Source: Marmoricola sp. OAE513 (GTDB lineage Bacteria > Actinomycetota > Actinomycetes > Propionibacteriales > Nocardioidaceae). From it: a DNA stretch of 64,000 nt. The position numbers were made by a program, and so were the translations under genes. Position 1 is the first letter of the stretch; each line of letters starts with the position of its first letter. The stretch covers positions 744,001-808,000 of the forward strand of contig NZ_JBEPOC010000001.1 in assembly GCF_040546585.1 (NCBI RefSeq). The letters are read 5' to 3'. Below the pieces are notes generated by a model. It saw only the letters and a program-made list of their open reading frames with translations, was not told the DNA's origin and did no database searches. Of this stretch, positions 1 through 6,751 are shown piece by piece.

Positions 1-945
1 ACCAACGGCATGGGTCGTGGCATCGTCCCCGGCGGTCATCCCTTGCTGGTGACCAAGGCGCGCGGCCAGGCCCTCGGGACCGCCGACCTGGTCGTGGTCG
101 TCGGGACCCCGCTCGACTTCCGTCTCGGCTACGGGATCTTCGGGGGCAAGGACGGAGCCCCGGTCGCGAAGGTCGTGCACCTGGCGGACTCCGCCGGCCA
201 GGTCTCGGGGCACGCGGAGCTGGCCGCGTCGGCGTACGGCGACCTGACGCTCGCCCTCGACGGCATCGCCGAGGCGTTCGGGCGGCAGGCCCGACCGGAC
301 TGGAGCCCCTGGGTGACCGCGCTCCAGGACACCTGCGCCGCGACGAACGCCCGGGACGCCGACCTACTCGGATCGACCGCCGAGCTGATCCATCCCGCAC
401 GCATCTACGGCGAGCTTCTGCCGCGCCTGGCCGACGACGCGATCGTGATCGGCGACGGTGGTGACTTCGTCTCCTTCGCCGGCAAGTTCGTGGAGCCGAA
501 GCGTCCGGGCGGTTGGCTCGACCCGGGCCCGTACGGCTGCCTCGGAGCGGGCATGGGTGGCGCGATCGCCGCCCGGCTCGCACGACCTTCGGCCCAGGTC
601 GTGCTCCTGTACGGCGACGGCGCCGCCGGCATGTCCCTGATGGACGTCGACACCCTGGTCCGGCACAAGCTGCCGGTCGTGATGATCTGCGGCAACAACT
701 CCGCCTGGGGCCTGGAGAAGGGCCCGATGCAGTTCCTCTACGGGTACGACGTGGCCGCCGACCTGGCTCCGGCCACGCGGTACGACGAGGTCGTCAAGGC
801 CCTCGGTGGCGCCGGCGAGCTGGTCACCGACCCGGCGCAGATCGGCCCCGCGATCGACCGAGCATTCGCCGCGAACGTGCCGTACCTGATCAACGTGATC
901 ACCGACGTGAACGCGGCGTACCCGCGGGCCACCTTCGGCATCTGA
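1..945 (+). CDS. ThDP-dependent enzyme, acetolactate synthase-like (C-terminal part)
   Basis: The last 314 residues of a thiamine-diphosphate-dependent enzyme of the acetolactate synthase/benzoylformate decarboxylase superfamily. The frame is open from base 1, so the N-terminal Pyr domain lies outside the window. The visible part starts in the central Rossmann-like domain (VVVVGTPLDF) and continues into the pyrophosphate-binding domain, where the family's GDG (LLYGDGAAG, near residue 205 of the visible part) is followed about 25 residues later by NN (MICGNNSAWG), the Mg2+/ThDP signature. Substrate cannot be read from this half: acetolactate, oxalyl-CoA and other 2-oxo-acid enzymes share the fold. 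It ends tail-to-tail with the thioesterase gene across an unusual repeat array. Confidence 0.85.
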   Translation, partial: TNGMGRGIVPGGHPLLVTKARGQALGTADLVVVVGTPLDFRLGYGIFGGKDGAPVAKVVHLADSAGQVSGHAELAASAYGDLTLALDGIAEAFGRQARPDWSPWVTALQDTCAATNARDADLLGSTAELIHPARIYGELLPRLADDAIVIGDGGDFVSFAGKFVEPKRPGGWLDPGPYGCLGAGMGGAIAARLARPSAQVVLLYGDGAAGMSLMDVDTLVRHKLPVVMICGNNSAWGLEKGPMQFLYGYDVAADLAPATRYDEVVKALGGAGELVTDPAQIGPAIDRAFAANVPYLINVITDVNAAYPRATFGI

Positions 946-1093
946 CGCCGACCCGGCACCGATGTGCACCTGCCCACCGGTGACCCGGCAGGGATGTGCA
1001 GGTGAACGTGCACATCCGTGCCGGGTCAGCGCACTCGCGTGCACATTGCTGCCGGGTCGGCGTCGTTACCTGCACATCGGTGCCGGGTCGGCG
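946..1093. repeat. Intergenic array of five 23-bp repeats (2 inverted, 3 direct)
   Basis: The space between two convergent genes is almost wholly made of one unit with core ACATCNGTGCC then TCGGCG. Inverted copies lie at 946-968 and 978-1000, direct copies at 1009-1031, 1040-1062 and 1071-1093. Periods are 32 (inverted) and 31 (direct), about three helical turns. The inverted and direct copies can pair into large hairpins, so bidirectional termination is a plausible role. A related array with the same layout is at 47376-47537. Confidence 0.85.
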
Positions 1094-1480
1094 CTAGAGG
1101 CGGGACAGGAAGCGCTCGGCGTCCACGATCACGCGCGTGACCTCGCCCGACCCCAGCAGCTTGCCGGAGGCGGCGTCACGGGCTTCTGCGGCGAACCGCA
1201 CCAGGCGTCCGTCGACGTAGGCGACGGTGGCGGTCACCGCGACGGTGGCGCCGACCTTTGACGCAGCCAGGTGCTCCAACGAGACCCGGGTGCCGACCGA
1301 GGTCGACGGATCGGTCAGGCCGAGCGCCTCGCAGGTGACGGCCTCGCACCAGGCGAGCAGCGCCGGGGTGCCCAGGACGGGCAGCGACCCGGAGCCCACG
1401 GCAGCCGCGGTGAACTCCGGAGAAACGACGAACTCCCGGGTCGCGGTGCGACCCAGGAGCTCGGTGTTGCTGTCTGTCAC
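1094..1480 (-). CDS. Hotdog-fold thioesterase, FlK family
   Basis: A 128-residue single hotdog-domain protein resembling fluoroacetyl-CoA thioesterase FlK and its many relatives of unknown acyl-CoA substrate. The FlK-type triad can be placed: Thr in VLGTPALLAW, Glu in AWCEAVTCEAL and His in VSLEHLAAS. The start is GTG at 1480, 14 bases after the stop of the bL37 gene, so it is probably the last cistron of the sigR-rsrA-bL37 unit. The FlK relation is seen in the sequence; the physiological acyl-CoA is unknown, and true fluoroacetate resistance is unlikely. Confidence 0.75.
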   Translation of the reverse strand: MTDSNTELLGRTATREFVVSPEFTAAAVGSGSLPVLGTPALLAWCEAVTCEALGLTDPSTSVGTRVSLEHLAASKVGATVAVTATVAYVDGRLVRFAAEARDAASGKLLGSGEVTRVIVDAERFLSRL

Positions 1481-1494
1481 GGAAAGGTCAACGC

Positions 1495-1569
1495 TCAGGC
1501 GTTGGGGCGCTTGCCGTGGTTCGCGCCCTTCTTCTTGCGAGCGCGGCGCTTGCGTCCGGTCTTACCCAT
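1495..1569 (-). CDS. Ribosomal protein bL37 (24-residue microprotein)
   Basis: A 24-codon gene: start ATG at 1569, stop TGA at 1495. The product is extremely basic (MGKTGRKRRARKKK) and ends ANHGKRPNA, the hallmark of bL37, the small actinobacterial large-subunit protein first seen in mycobacterial ribosome structures. A strong Shine-Dalgarno AAGGAGG (1575-1581) stands five bases before the ATG. The position just downstream of rsrA fits the conserved sigR/sigH neighbourhood, so its synthesis may rise with thiol stress. Confidence 0.9.
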   Translation of the reverse strand: MGKTGRKRRARKKKGANHGKRPNA

Positions 1570-1636
1570 GGGGGCCTCCTTGGAGATGTGTTCCTCCACG
1601 AGCACGCGGAGCAGGGACGATCTTCTCAGGTATCGC

Positions 1637-1655
1637 GCCGGGATGCGAACCCGGC
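1637..1655 (-). other. Hairpin between rsrA and bL37
   Basis: Six-base arms GCCGGG and CCCGGC flank a 7-base loop, starting six bases past the rsrA stop codon. No U-run follows, so it is more likely an attenuator, processing site or RNA-stabilising structure than a classical terminator. It could set the ratio of rsrA to bL37 mRNA. Confidence 0.4.
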
Positions 1656-1660
1656 TCGTC

Positions 1661-1936
1661 CTACGGACCTTCGACGCGGGCGTCGATGCTGATCTGGACC
1701 TCGCGGATCCGGAAGAGCACCTTCTCCCGCAGCGCGTCCGGGGCCTGCTCGGAGCACGACCGCGCGACGAGCGACTTCACGGTGCGCTCCAGGTCGTACT
1801 TGGCCAGGCACGGTCCGCACTCGTCGAGGTGCTTCTGGATCACCGCGCAGTCCGCCTGCGGCATCTCGTTGTCGATGAACGTGAAGATCTGGTGGATGAC
1901 CTGGGAGCAGTCGGTGTCGTGCTGGTGCTGGGTCAT
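1661..1936 (-). CDS. rsrA: Anti-sigma factor RsrA (zinc thiol switch)
   Basis: A 91-residue ZAS-family anti-sigma factor that holds SigR inactive under reducing conditions and releases it when its zinc-ligand cysteines form a disulfide. The zinc motif HxxxCxxC is present as HLDECGPC (about residues 36-43), with an upstream Cys in DTDCSQ and another in QADCAV as in other RsrA proteins. A further Cys follows in ARSCSEQ. The ATG overlaps the sigR stop by four bases (ATGA, 1933-1936), giving coupled synthesis of sigma and anti-sigma in the cytoplasm. Confidence 0.93.
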   Translation of the reverse strand: MTQHQHDTDCSQVIHQIFTFIDNEMPQADCAVIQKHLDECGPCLAKYDLERTVKSLVARSCSEQAPDALREKVLFRIREVQISIDARVEGP

Positions 1937-2634
1937 GACGCGTCTCCTCGGGAGCCCGAGGGGGTCAGGTCGTTGTCACGCACGTAGTCCGAGAGCATCT
2001 CGCGCAGCTGGCGCCGACCGCGGTGCAACCGCGACATCACGGTGCCGATGGGGGTGTCCATGATCTCGGCGATCTCCTTGTACGGGAAACCCTCCACATC
2101 GGCCAGGTACACGGCCAGGCGGAAGTCCTCGGGCAGCTGCTGCAGGGCGGCCTTCACGTCCGAGTCGGGAAGGTGCTCGAGCGCCTCCATCTCGGCGGAC
2201 TTCAGCCCGGTCGAGCTGTGCGACTCCGCGCGCGCGAGCTGCCAGTCCTCGACATCTTCAGCCATCGACTGCTGCGGCTCGCGCTGCTTCTTGCGATAGG
2301 TGTTGATGAACGTGTTGGTGAGGATGCGGTACAGCCACGCCTTCAGGTTCGTGCCCGGCTTGAACTGGTGGAACGCCGCGAAGGCCTTGGCAAAGGTCTC
2401 CTGGACCAGGTCCTCGGCATCCTGGGGGTTGCGGGTCATCCGCATCGCCGCGGAGTACAGCTGGTCGAGGTACGGCAGCGCATCGGTCTCGAAGCGGAGC
2501 TGGCGCTCAGCCTCGGTCTCGGTCGCCACGTCCACGACTGCCTTCTCGCTCTCCGGTGAATCGGTCATCGTGTTCAAGACTACCGACCCTTCCACGAGGG
2601 TGGCACCCGTCGGTCGCTCCAAAGTGGCCAGCAT
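1933..2634 (-). CDS. sigR: ECF sigma factor SigR (SigH-type, thiol-oxidative stress)
   Basis: A 233-residue ECF sigma factor with region 2 ([14 protein letters not shown]) and region 4 ([20 protein letters not shown]), paired with RsrA. In Streptomyces and mycobacteria this sigma directs thioredoxin, mycothiol and protease genes after disulfide stress. The long start (ATG 2634) follows an AGGAG motif. An internal ATG at 2568 (MTDSPESE) begins nearer the usual N-terminus of the family and is preceded by a TAGTCT box (2577-2582). Two isoforms, as for Streptomyces sigma-R and sigma-R', are therefore possible. Confidence 0.93.
   Translation of the reverse strand: MLATLERPTGATLVEGSVVLNTMTDSPESEKAVVDVATETEAERQLRFETDALPYLDQLYSAAMRMTRNPQDAEDLVQETFAKAFAAFHQFKPGTNLKAWLYRILTNTFINTYRKKQREPQQSMAEDVEDWQLARAESHSSTGLKSAEMEALEHLPDSDVKAALQQLPEDFRLAVYLADVEGFPYKEIAEIMDTPIGTVMSRLHRGRRQLREMLSDYVRDNDLTPSGSRGDAS
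2577..2582 (-). promoter_or_regulatory. Candidate internal -10 box for short SigR
   Basis: TAGTCT lies eight bases before the internal ATG at 2568. This spacing would give a near-leaderless transcript for the shorter SigR form. No clear -35 was found, so this rests on the hexamer and spacing alone. Confidence 0.3.
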
Positions 2635-2699
2635 CGTCGGTCTCCTGTCCCCTCGTACGTCGTCGACGGCGCCCTGCCGTCAGAGGTGACAACAACGCC

Positions 2700-3344
2700 T
2701 CAGGCCTCGCGATTCCCCACCACGTCACGCACCAGCCACTCCAGCGTCGCCTCGGTCACGATCGCCAGCGCGTCGTCCTGGGTCAGCGGCGCACGCTTCG
2801 GGACCTTCATGCTGTGGTCGCCGAACGGCACCGTGGCGAGCTCGACGTCGCCCGGGAACTCCTCGGGCCGGCCGAACGGGTCGTTGCCTCCCTGGACCAC
2901 CAAGGTCGGCAGACCGGCACCTGCGAGCTCCTCGAGCCGTGACTTCTCCGGCCTGCCCGGTGGGTGCAGCGGGAAGGACAGGGCCAGCACCCCGACTGCG
3001 CCGGCACCCGCAGCGATCCGGCAGGCCGAGCGTGCACCCGCACTGCGACCACCCAGGACGAACGGCGTGGTCGAGCGCAGCGCGGAGAGCACGGCGAGGT
3101 AAGACTCGTCGATCACCGCGGGGCGTGGCGCGAGCTTCTTGCCCTGGACGCGCCAGGGCATCTCCACCAGCGCCACCGTGATCCTCTGCCCAGGCAGGTC
3201 GGCCGTGAGCCGGACCAGGTCGGGGGCGTCGACACCGCCTCCGGCTCCGTGCGTGAGCACCAGCCGGACCTGCGCCCTGCGGGCGGCGTACGTGACGACG
3301 CGCGCCTCTCCGACCGCTGTCGGGACGAGTCGCTCAGTGGGCAT
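2700..3344 (-). CDS. Alpha/beta hydrolase, KANL3/Tex30-like
   Basis: A 214-residue serine-hydrolase-fold protein. The N-terminal strand motif LVLTHGAGGG supplies the oxyanion region, GGRSAGARSA carries the nucleophile elbow (Ser), VVQGGNDPFG the acid, and FGDHSMKVP the His. The order and short length match the KANL3/Tex30 or dienelactone-hydrolase-like family; substrate is unknown. The start ATG at 3344 overlaps the SRAP stop by one base (TGATG), so translation is probably coupled. An open frame continues upstream through the SRAP gene but is only its shadow. Confidence 0.8.
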   Translation of the reverse strand: MPTERLVPTAVGEARVVTYAARRAQVRLVLTHGAGGGVDAPDLVRLTADLPGQRITVALVEMPWRVQGKKLAPRPAVIDESYLAVLSALRSTTPFVLGGRSAGARSACRIAAGAGAVGVLALSFPLHPPGRPEKSRLEELAGAGLPTLVVQGGNDPFGRPEEFPGDVELATVPFGDHSMKVPKRAPLTQDDALAIVTEATLEWLVRDVVGNREA

Positions 3345-4093
3345 CAGGGGCCCTCGAGAGGCAGCGGCTCGACGAGCTCGGGACCGTTGTTCCTGACGTT
3401 CGAGACCAGGGTCGAGACAGGGAACGCCTCCAGCAACCCGGGAGCAGCCGGCTGCAGCAGCTCGAGCAGCTCGGCCGGTTTGCGCGGGGACGGGTCGAGC
3501 CAGGCGTCGTACGCGTCGCGGGGCAGCATCAACGGCATCCGGTCGTGGATCCGACCGAGGTCGTCGGTGGCGGTCGTGGTGATCACCGTGCAGGTCCACT
3601 TCCAGCGCAGCGGGTCGTCGTCGGCCCGGGTCGGGTCGCGCCAGAGCTCGTAGAGACCGGCCATGGCGAGCATCGAGCCGTCCCGGGGGCGCATGAAGAA
3701 CGGCTGCTTCTTCGGCTTGCCCGCAGCGGTCAGCTCCTCGCTCGCGTACCACTCGAAGTAACCGTCGGCGGGCAGGATCGCGCGCCGCTTCTCGAACGCC
3801 TTGCGGTAAGCAGGCTTCTCCGCGACCGTCTCCATCCGCGCATTGATCATCCGGCTGCCGATCTTCGGGTCCTTGGCCCACGACGGCACCAGTCCCCAGG
3901 TCAGCACCCGCAGCTGACGCTCGGCCACCTCCTCGCCCCGCGGCGGCCGGGTGAGCACCGCGTAGACCTCCTTGGTCGGCGCGACGTTGTAGTCGGGCGC
4001 GATCCGCGGCAGGTCGGACGGCAGCGCCGAGTGCAGCTCGAACTCCTCGACGATGTCCTCGGGATCCATGCTCGAGGCGTAGCGACCACACAT
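3344..4093 (-). CDS. SRAP-domain protein (YedK/HMCES-type abasic-site shield)
   Basis: A 249-residue SOS-response-associated peptidase family protein. HMCES/YedK form a covalent thiazolidine with abasic sites in single-stranded DNA through Cys2 exposed after Met removal. Here MCGRYAS gives Cys2, MINARMETV the conserved Asn, ADGYFEWY the Glu and RIHDRMPLML the His. The ATG at 4093 has no Shine-Dalgarno but TAGCCT ends six bases upstream, indicating a leaderless mRNA. The mycobacterial homologue Rv3226c is also next to aroA, which supports the assignment. Confidence 0.92.
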   Translation of the reverse strand: MCGRYASSMDPEDIVEEFELHSALPSDLPRIAPDYNVAPTKEVYAVLTRPPRGEEVAERQLRVLTWGLVPSWAKDPKIGSRMINARMETVAEKPAYRKAFEKRRAILPADGYFEWYASEELTAAGKPKKQPFFMRPRDGSMLAMAGLYELWRDPTRADDDPLRWKWTCTVITTTATDDLGRIHDRMPLMLPRDAYDAWLDPSPRKPAELLELLQPAAPGLLEAFPVSTLVSNVRNNGPELVEPLPLEGP

Positions 4094-4099
4094 AGGAGC

Positions 4100-4105
4100 A
4101 GGCTA
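4100..4105 (-). promoter_or_regulatory. Leaderless -10 box for SRAP gene
   Basis: TAGCCT followed by six bases and the ATG at 4093. The same hexamer and spacing precede aroA, hisN, the MoxR-type gene and gpgS in this window. Confidence 0.6.
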
Positions 4106-4122
4106 GTGCGGGCCGAGGACAG

Positions 4123-4890
4123 TTACGTGCGGGCGAGCTCGTCGAGCAAGGTCGACGTCGCCGACGCGTTCGCCGGCAGGCCCTCGATCCAGACCCGCAC
4201 GACGCAGTCGGCGGGCGTCGCCTCGATCAGCAGGTCGCGCAGGGTGCTGACCCGGGTGCCGAGGAAGTCGGTCCGCTCGGCGACGACGAGCAGACGGCTC
4301 GGGCTGGCCTCGCCGATGCTTTCCTCGCCCTCGAAGACCATCCGCACCTGGCTGGCGACCTGCGCCATCACCAGGGCGCTGCCCAGGCGTGCCTCGCGGT
4401 CACCCGCGGACAGCAGCGGGACGTCGACGACGACGAGCGCGTAGCCGATGTCACCGACCACCCCGCGGGACTCGGCCCCGCGCTGGATCTCGGCGAGCCT
4501 CCCGCGGACGTGGGCCAGCGTCGCCAACCCGGTCAGCGGGTTCTCGCAGGAGACCTCGTGCAGGTAGCCGAGGGTCTCGTCGGCCCAGGCGATGCTGAGC
4601 GCGTGGGTGGACCCGAAGTCCGGATCGGACCTCGTGACCAGTGCAAAGGTGGACCGGAGGTCGTGGAGCGCCTCGTTGAGGTCGATCCCGTCCCGAGCCA
4701 GATCCCGGCCCACCACTGCACAGGCGGCGTGAGCGTCAGTTCCCGCGGACAGAGCTTCCCCCACTGCCTCGAAGCGTGCGGGCAACTTCTTCCGCAGGCG
4801 TTCGGGCATCTCCGTGCTCTTGCCGCTGGCGGTGCGGGACCTCCTCGACTTCGTCGTGAAGAGTCCCATCACCATGTCCTTCAGGCTCAC
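4123..4890 (-). CDS. Degenerate GGDEF-like protein
   Basis: A cytoplasmic protein of 255 residues from GTG 4890, which has AAGGAA just upstream; an ATG at 4956 in the same frame lacks a ribosome site. Its centre has NPLTGLATLAHVRGRL, close to the DxLTGLxN entry motif of diguanylate cyclase domains, and alternating beta strands follow (YALVVVDVPLL, SRLLVVAE). The GGDEF catalytic loop itself is absent, so cyclase activity is not expected. A helical segment precedes the domain. The role is probably regulatory or structural. It is divergent from the fused ECF sigma gene and upstream of SRAP. Confidence 0.6.
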   Translation of the reverse strand: MSLKDMVMGLFTTKSRRSRTASGKSTEMPERLRKKLPARFEAVGEALSAGTDAHAACAVVGRDLARDGIDLNEALHDLRSTFALVTRSDPDFGSTHALSIAWADETLGYLHEVSCENPLTGLATLAHVRGRLAEIQRGAESRGVVGDIGYALVVVDVPLLSAGDREARLGSALVMAQVASQVRMVFEGEESIGEASPSRLLVVAERTDFLGTRVSTLRDLLIEATPADCVVRVWIEGLPANASATSTLLDELART

Positions 4891-4978
4891 TGTTCCTTGA
4901 CGAGTTCGGTCCTCCCCGACGATCGAACTCGGAGGAGGAACGGCGCTCGGGCGCATTCATGACGCGACTTCGAGGATA

Positions 4979-5006
4979 TTTCGCAGTTCCCGGAAATTCC
5001 GCGAAA
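4979..5006. promoter_or_regulatory. Inverted repeat in divergent intergenic region
   Basis: TTTCGC (4979-4984) and GCGAAA (5001-5006) form an inverted repeat around an inner TTCCCGGAA. It lies between the GGDEF-like gene and the sigma-fusion gene and could be a regulator site. Confidence 0.35.
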
Positions 5007-5015
5007 CACCCCGTT
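4992..5015 (+). promoter_or_regulatory. Candidate ECF-type promoter
   Basis: GGAAA, 16 bases, then GTT resembles promoters read by ECF sigma factors (GGAAC, 16-17 bases, GTT/GTC). It would start transcription about 55 bases before the ATG at 5075 and so could allow autoregulation by the fused ECF sigma. Pattern match only. Confidence 0.3.
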
Positions 5016-5040
5016 CCACGGCAGCCGTGACAGGATGGCG

Positions 5041-5069
5041 TTACTAATTCCCCTCTCACCCGTTATAGA
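5041..5069 (+). promoter_or_regulatory. Housekeeping-type promoter giving a leaderless mRNA
   Basis: TTACTA (5041-5046), a 17-base spacer and TATAGA (5064-5069), only five bases before the ATG at 5075. Transcription would begin at or next to the A of the start codon. No Shine-Dalgarno is present, consistent with this. Confidence 0.55.
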
Positions 5070-5074
5070 GCCAA

Positions 5075-6727
5075 ATGACCGTTATGGACCGCGTGCCCGA
5101 GCAGGGCGAGCTGAGCGACGCCGAGCTGATCTCGAGCGTGCGCGGTGGCGACGTGTCCGCGTACGGCGACCTGTTCGCGCGGCACCGGGACGCGGCCACC
5201 CGGCTGGCGCGCCAGCTGGTCTCGGCCCCGGATGCCGACGACCTGGTCTCCGAAGCGTTCGCGAAGGTCCTCAACGTCCTGCTCGCCGGGGGCGGCCCGG
5301 ACGTCGCCTTCCGCGCGTACCTGCTCACCGCGGTCCGCCGGCTGCACGTCGACAAGGTCCGGCTCACCAACCGGGCGATGCCTACCGACGACCTGACGCC
5401 GTACGACGAGGGTGAACCCTTCAAGGACACCGTCATCGCGGGCTTCGAAGGGGGCGTCGCCGCGAAGGCGTACGCGAGCCTGCCGGAGCGTTGGCAGCTG
5501 GTGCTGTGGCACCTCGAGGTCGAGGGTCAGAAGCCGGCCGAGGTCGCACCCCTGCTCGGCATGACCCCCAACTCGGTCTCCGCGCTCGCCTACCGGGCTC
5601 GTGAGGGCCTGCGTCAGGCGTACCTGCAGATGCACTCCGCCGACATCGGCGACTCCGAGTGCCGCTGGACCCACGACAAGCTCGGCGCCTACGTCCGCAA
5701 CGGACTCTCGCGCCGCGACGCCGCCAAGGTCGAGGAGCACTTGCGCACCTGTCGCAAGTGCACCGCCCTGCTCCTGGAGCTCTCCGAGGTGAACTCCTCG
5801 ATGGCGGGCGTGATCGGACCGGTCGTCCTTGGTGAGGCCACGGAGGCCTACCTGGCCAGCATCAAGGGCAACCGCGGTCTCGGGGCCGTCCTGGGAGGTT
5901 CGTTCGAGGGCGCCGGTGCCGCGGTGGCCGCCGCCTTCGCACGGGGTTGGGAGACCATCGCCGCCCAGGGCCGGGTCGCACTCGGTGCCGGCGGTGCCGT
6001 CGCGCTCGCCGGCCTGGTCGCGTTCGCGGTGATGGTCAGCAACTCCGGGGAGACCACCTCGTTCCCGCCGCAGGTCCTGCCGCCGATCACGGTCGGACCG
6101 ACGAGCCAGCCGACGCCGACGCCGACCCCCACCCCGACCCCGGACCCGGTCGACGCCCCGAGCAGCGACGCCCCGGACGACGGCGGCAACCAGCCCGTCG
6201 CCAACACCCCGGACGGGCCGACCAGCCCCTCGAGCGACCCGTCCTCGCCGACGACGCCCACCAAGCCTCCGGTCACCCCGACGAGCCCGCCGCCGACGAC
6301 GCCCACCGCACCGGTGGTCTCCTCGGCGGACATGAGCGCACGCCTCGCCTTCCAGCCGAAGCTCGGCCTGCTCGGCGCCAGCGACGCCGGCACCATCGGC
6401 AACCTGAACGCCAGCGCGGCCGGCCTGCCCGAGGGCACCGAGGGCGTCCTCAAGGTCCAGGTCTTCGGCGGCACGCTGACCCAGATCGGCAGCGGGTGCG
6501 TCACCGCCGAGGCCGCCGCCGCCAAGAGCACCGCGGTACCCACCCCGAGCACCACGCCGCAGACCGCGGCGACGCTGCTGTGCCCGATCGGCCCGGACAC
6601 GGCGCCGATGACCTTCAAGGTCAACGGACTTCCCCTGACCGCGGCGGCGACGGTGATCGGTCCGGAGAACGTCGCCGACCCGAACGACCTGAACAACCGC
6701 GACAGCGCCCTGCTCGGCCTGCTCTGA
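5075..6727 (+). CDS. ECF sigma factor fused to zinc-finger anti-sigma, TM helix and exported domain
   Basis: A 550-residue chimera. Residues about 15-180 are an ECF sigma factor: region 2 (DADDLVSEAFAKVL) and region 4 (LPERWQLVLWHLEVEG, then MTPNSVSALAYRAREGL). A ZAS-like zinc finger with HxxxCxxC (HLRTCRKC, near 221-228) follows, then one membrane helix (about 301-322), a Thr/Pro-rich stalk with TPTPTP repeats, and a roughly 130-residue exported domain with two Cys (GSGCVT, TLLCPIG) that may form a disulfide. Such sigma/anti-sigma fusions are known among actinobacterial ECFs with C-terminal extensions. Release would presumably need proteolysis or a conformational signal from outside. The exported domain is not recognised. 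Confidence 0.88.
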   Translation: MTVMDRVPEQGELSDAELISSVRGGDVSAYGDLFARHRDAATRLARQLVSAPDADDLVSEAFAKVLNVLLAGGGPDVAFRAYLLTAVRRLHVDKVRLTNRAMPTDDLTPYDEGEPFKDTVIAGFEGGVAAKAYASLPERWQLVLWHLEVEGQKPAEVAPLLGMTPNSVSALAYRAREGLRQAYLQMHSADIGDSECRWTHDKLGAYVRNGLSRRDAAKVEEHLRTCRKCTALLLELSEVNSSMAGVIGPVVLGEATEAYLASIKGNRGLGAVLGGSFEGAGAAVAAAFARGWETIAAQGRVALGAGGAVALAGLVAFAVMVSNSGETTSFPPQVLPPITVGPTSQPTPTPTPTPTPDPVDAPSSDAPDDGGNQPVANTPDGPTSPSSDPSSPTTPTKPPVTPTSPPPTTPTAPVVSSADMSARLAFQPKLGLLGASDAGTIGNLNASAAGLPEGTEGVLKVQVFGGTLTQIGSGCVTAEAAAAKSTAVPTPSTTPQTAATLLCPIGPDTAPMTFKVNGLPLTAAATVIGPENVADPNDLNNRDSALLGLL

Positions 6728-6739
6728 TCCCGATCTCGG

Positions 6740-6745
6740 TAGCCT
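6740..6745 (+). promoter_or_regulatory. Leaderless -10 box for aroA
   Basis: TAGCCT ends six bases before the GTG at 6752. No ribosome-binding site is visible. Confidence 0.6.
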
Positions 6746-6751
6746 TCACCT

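Noticed and set aside
1094-1480. True fluoroacetate-resistance FlK
   Set aside because: Only the fold and triad are shared. FlK-type single hotdog proteins are widespread and the sigR context gives no link to fluorinated compounds.
1637-1660. T-arm-like CCGGG-TTCGCAT-CCCGG, suggesting a tRNA
   Set aside because: No acceptor, D or anticodon arms are in reach; it is kept as a plain hairpin after rsrA.
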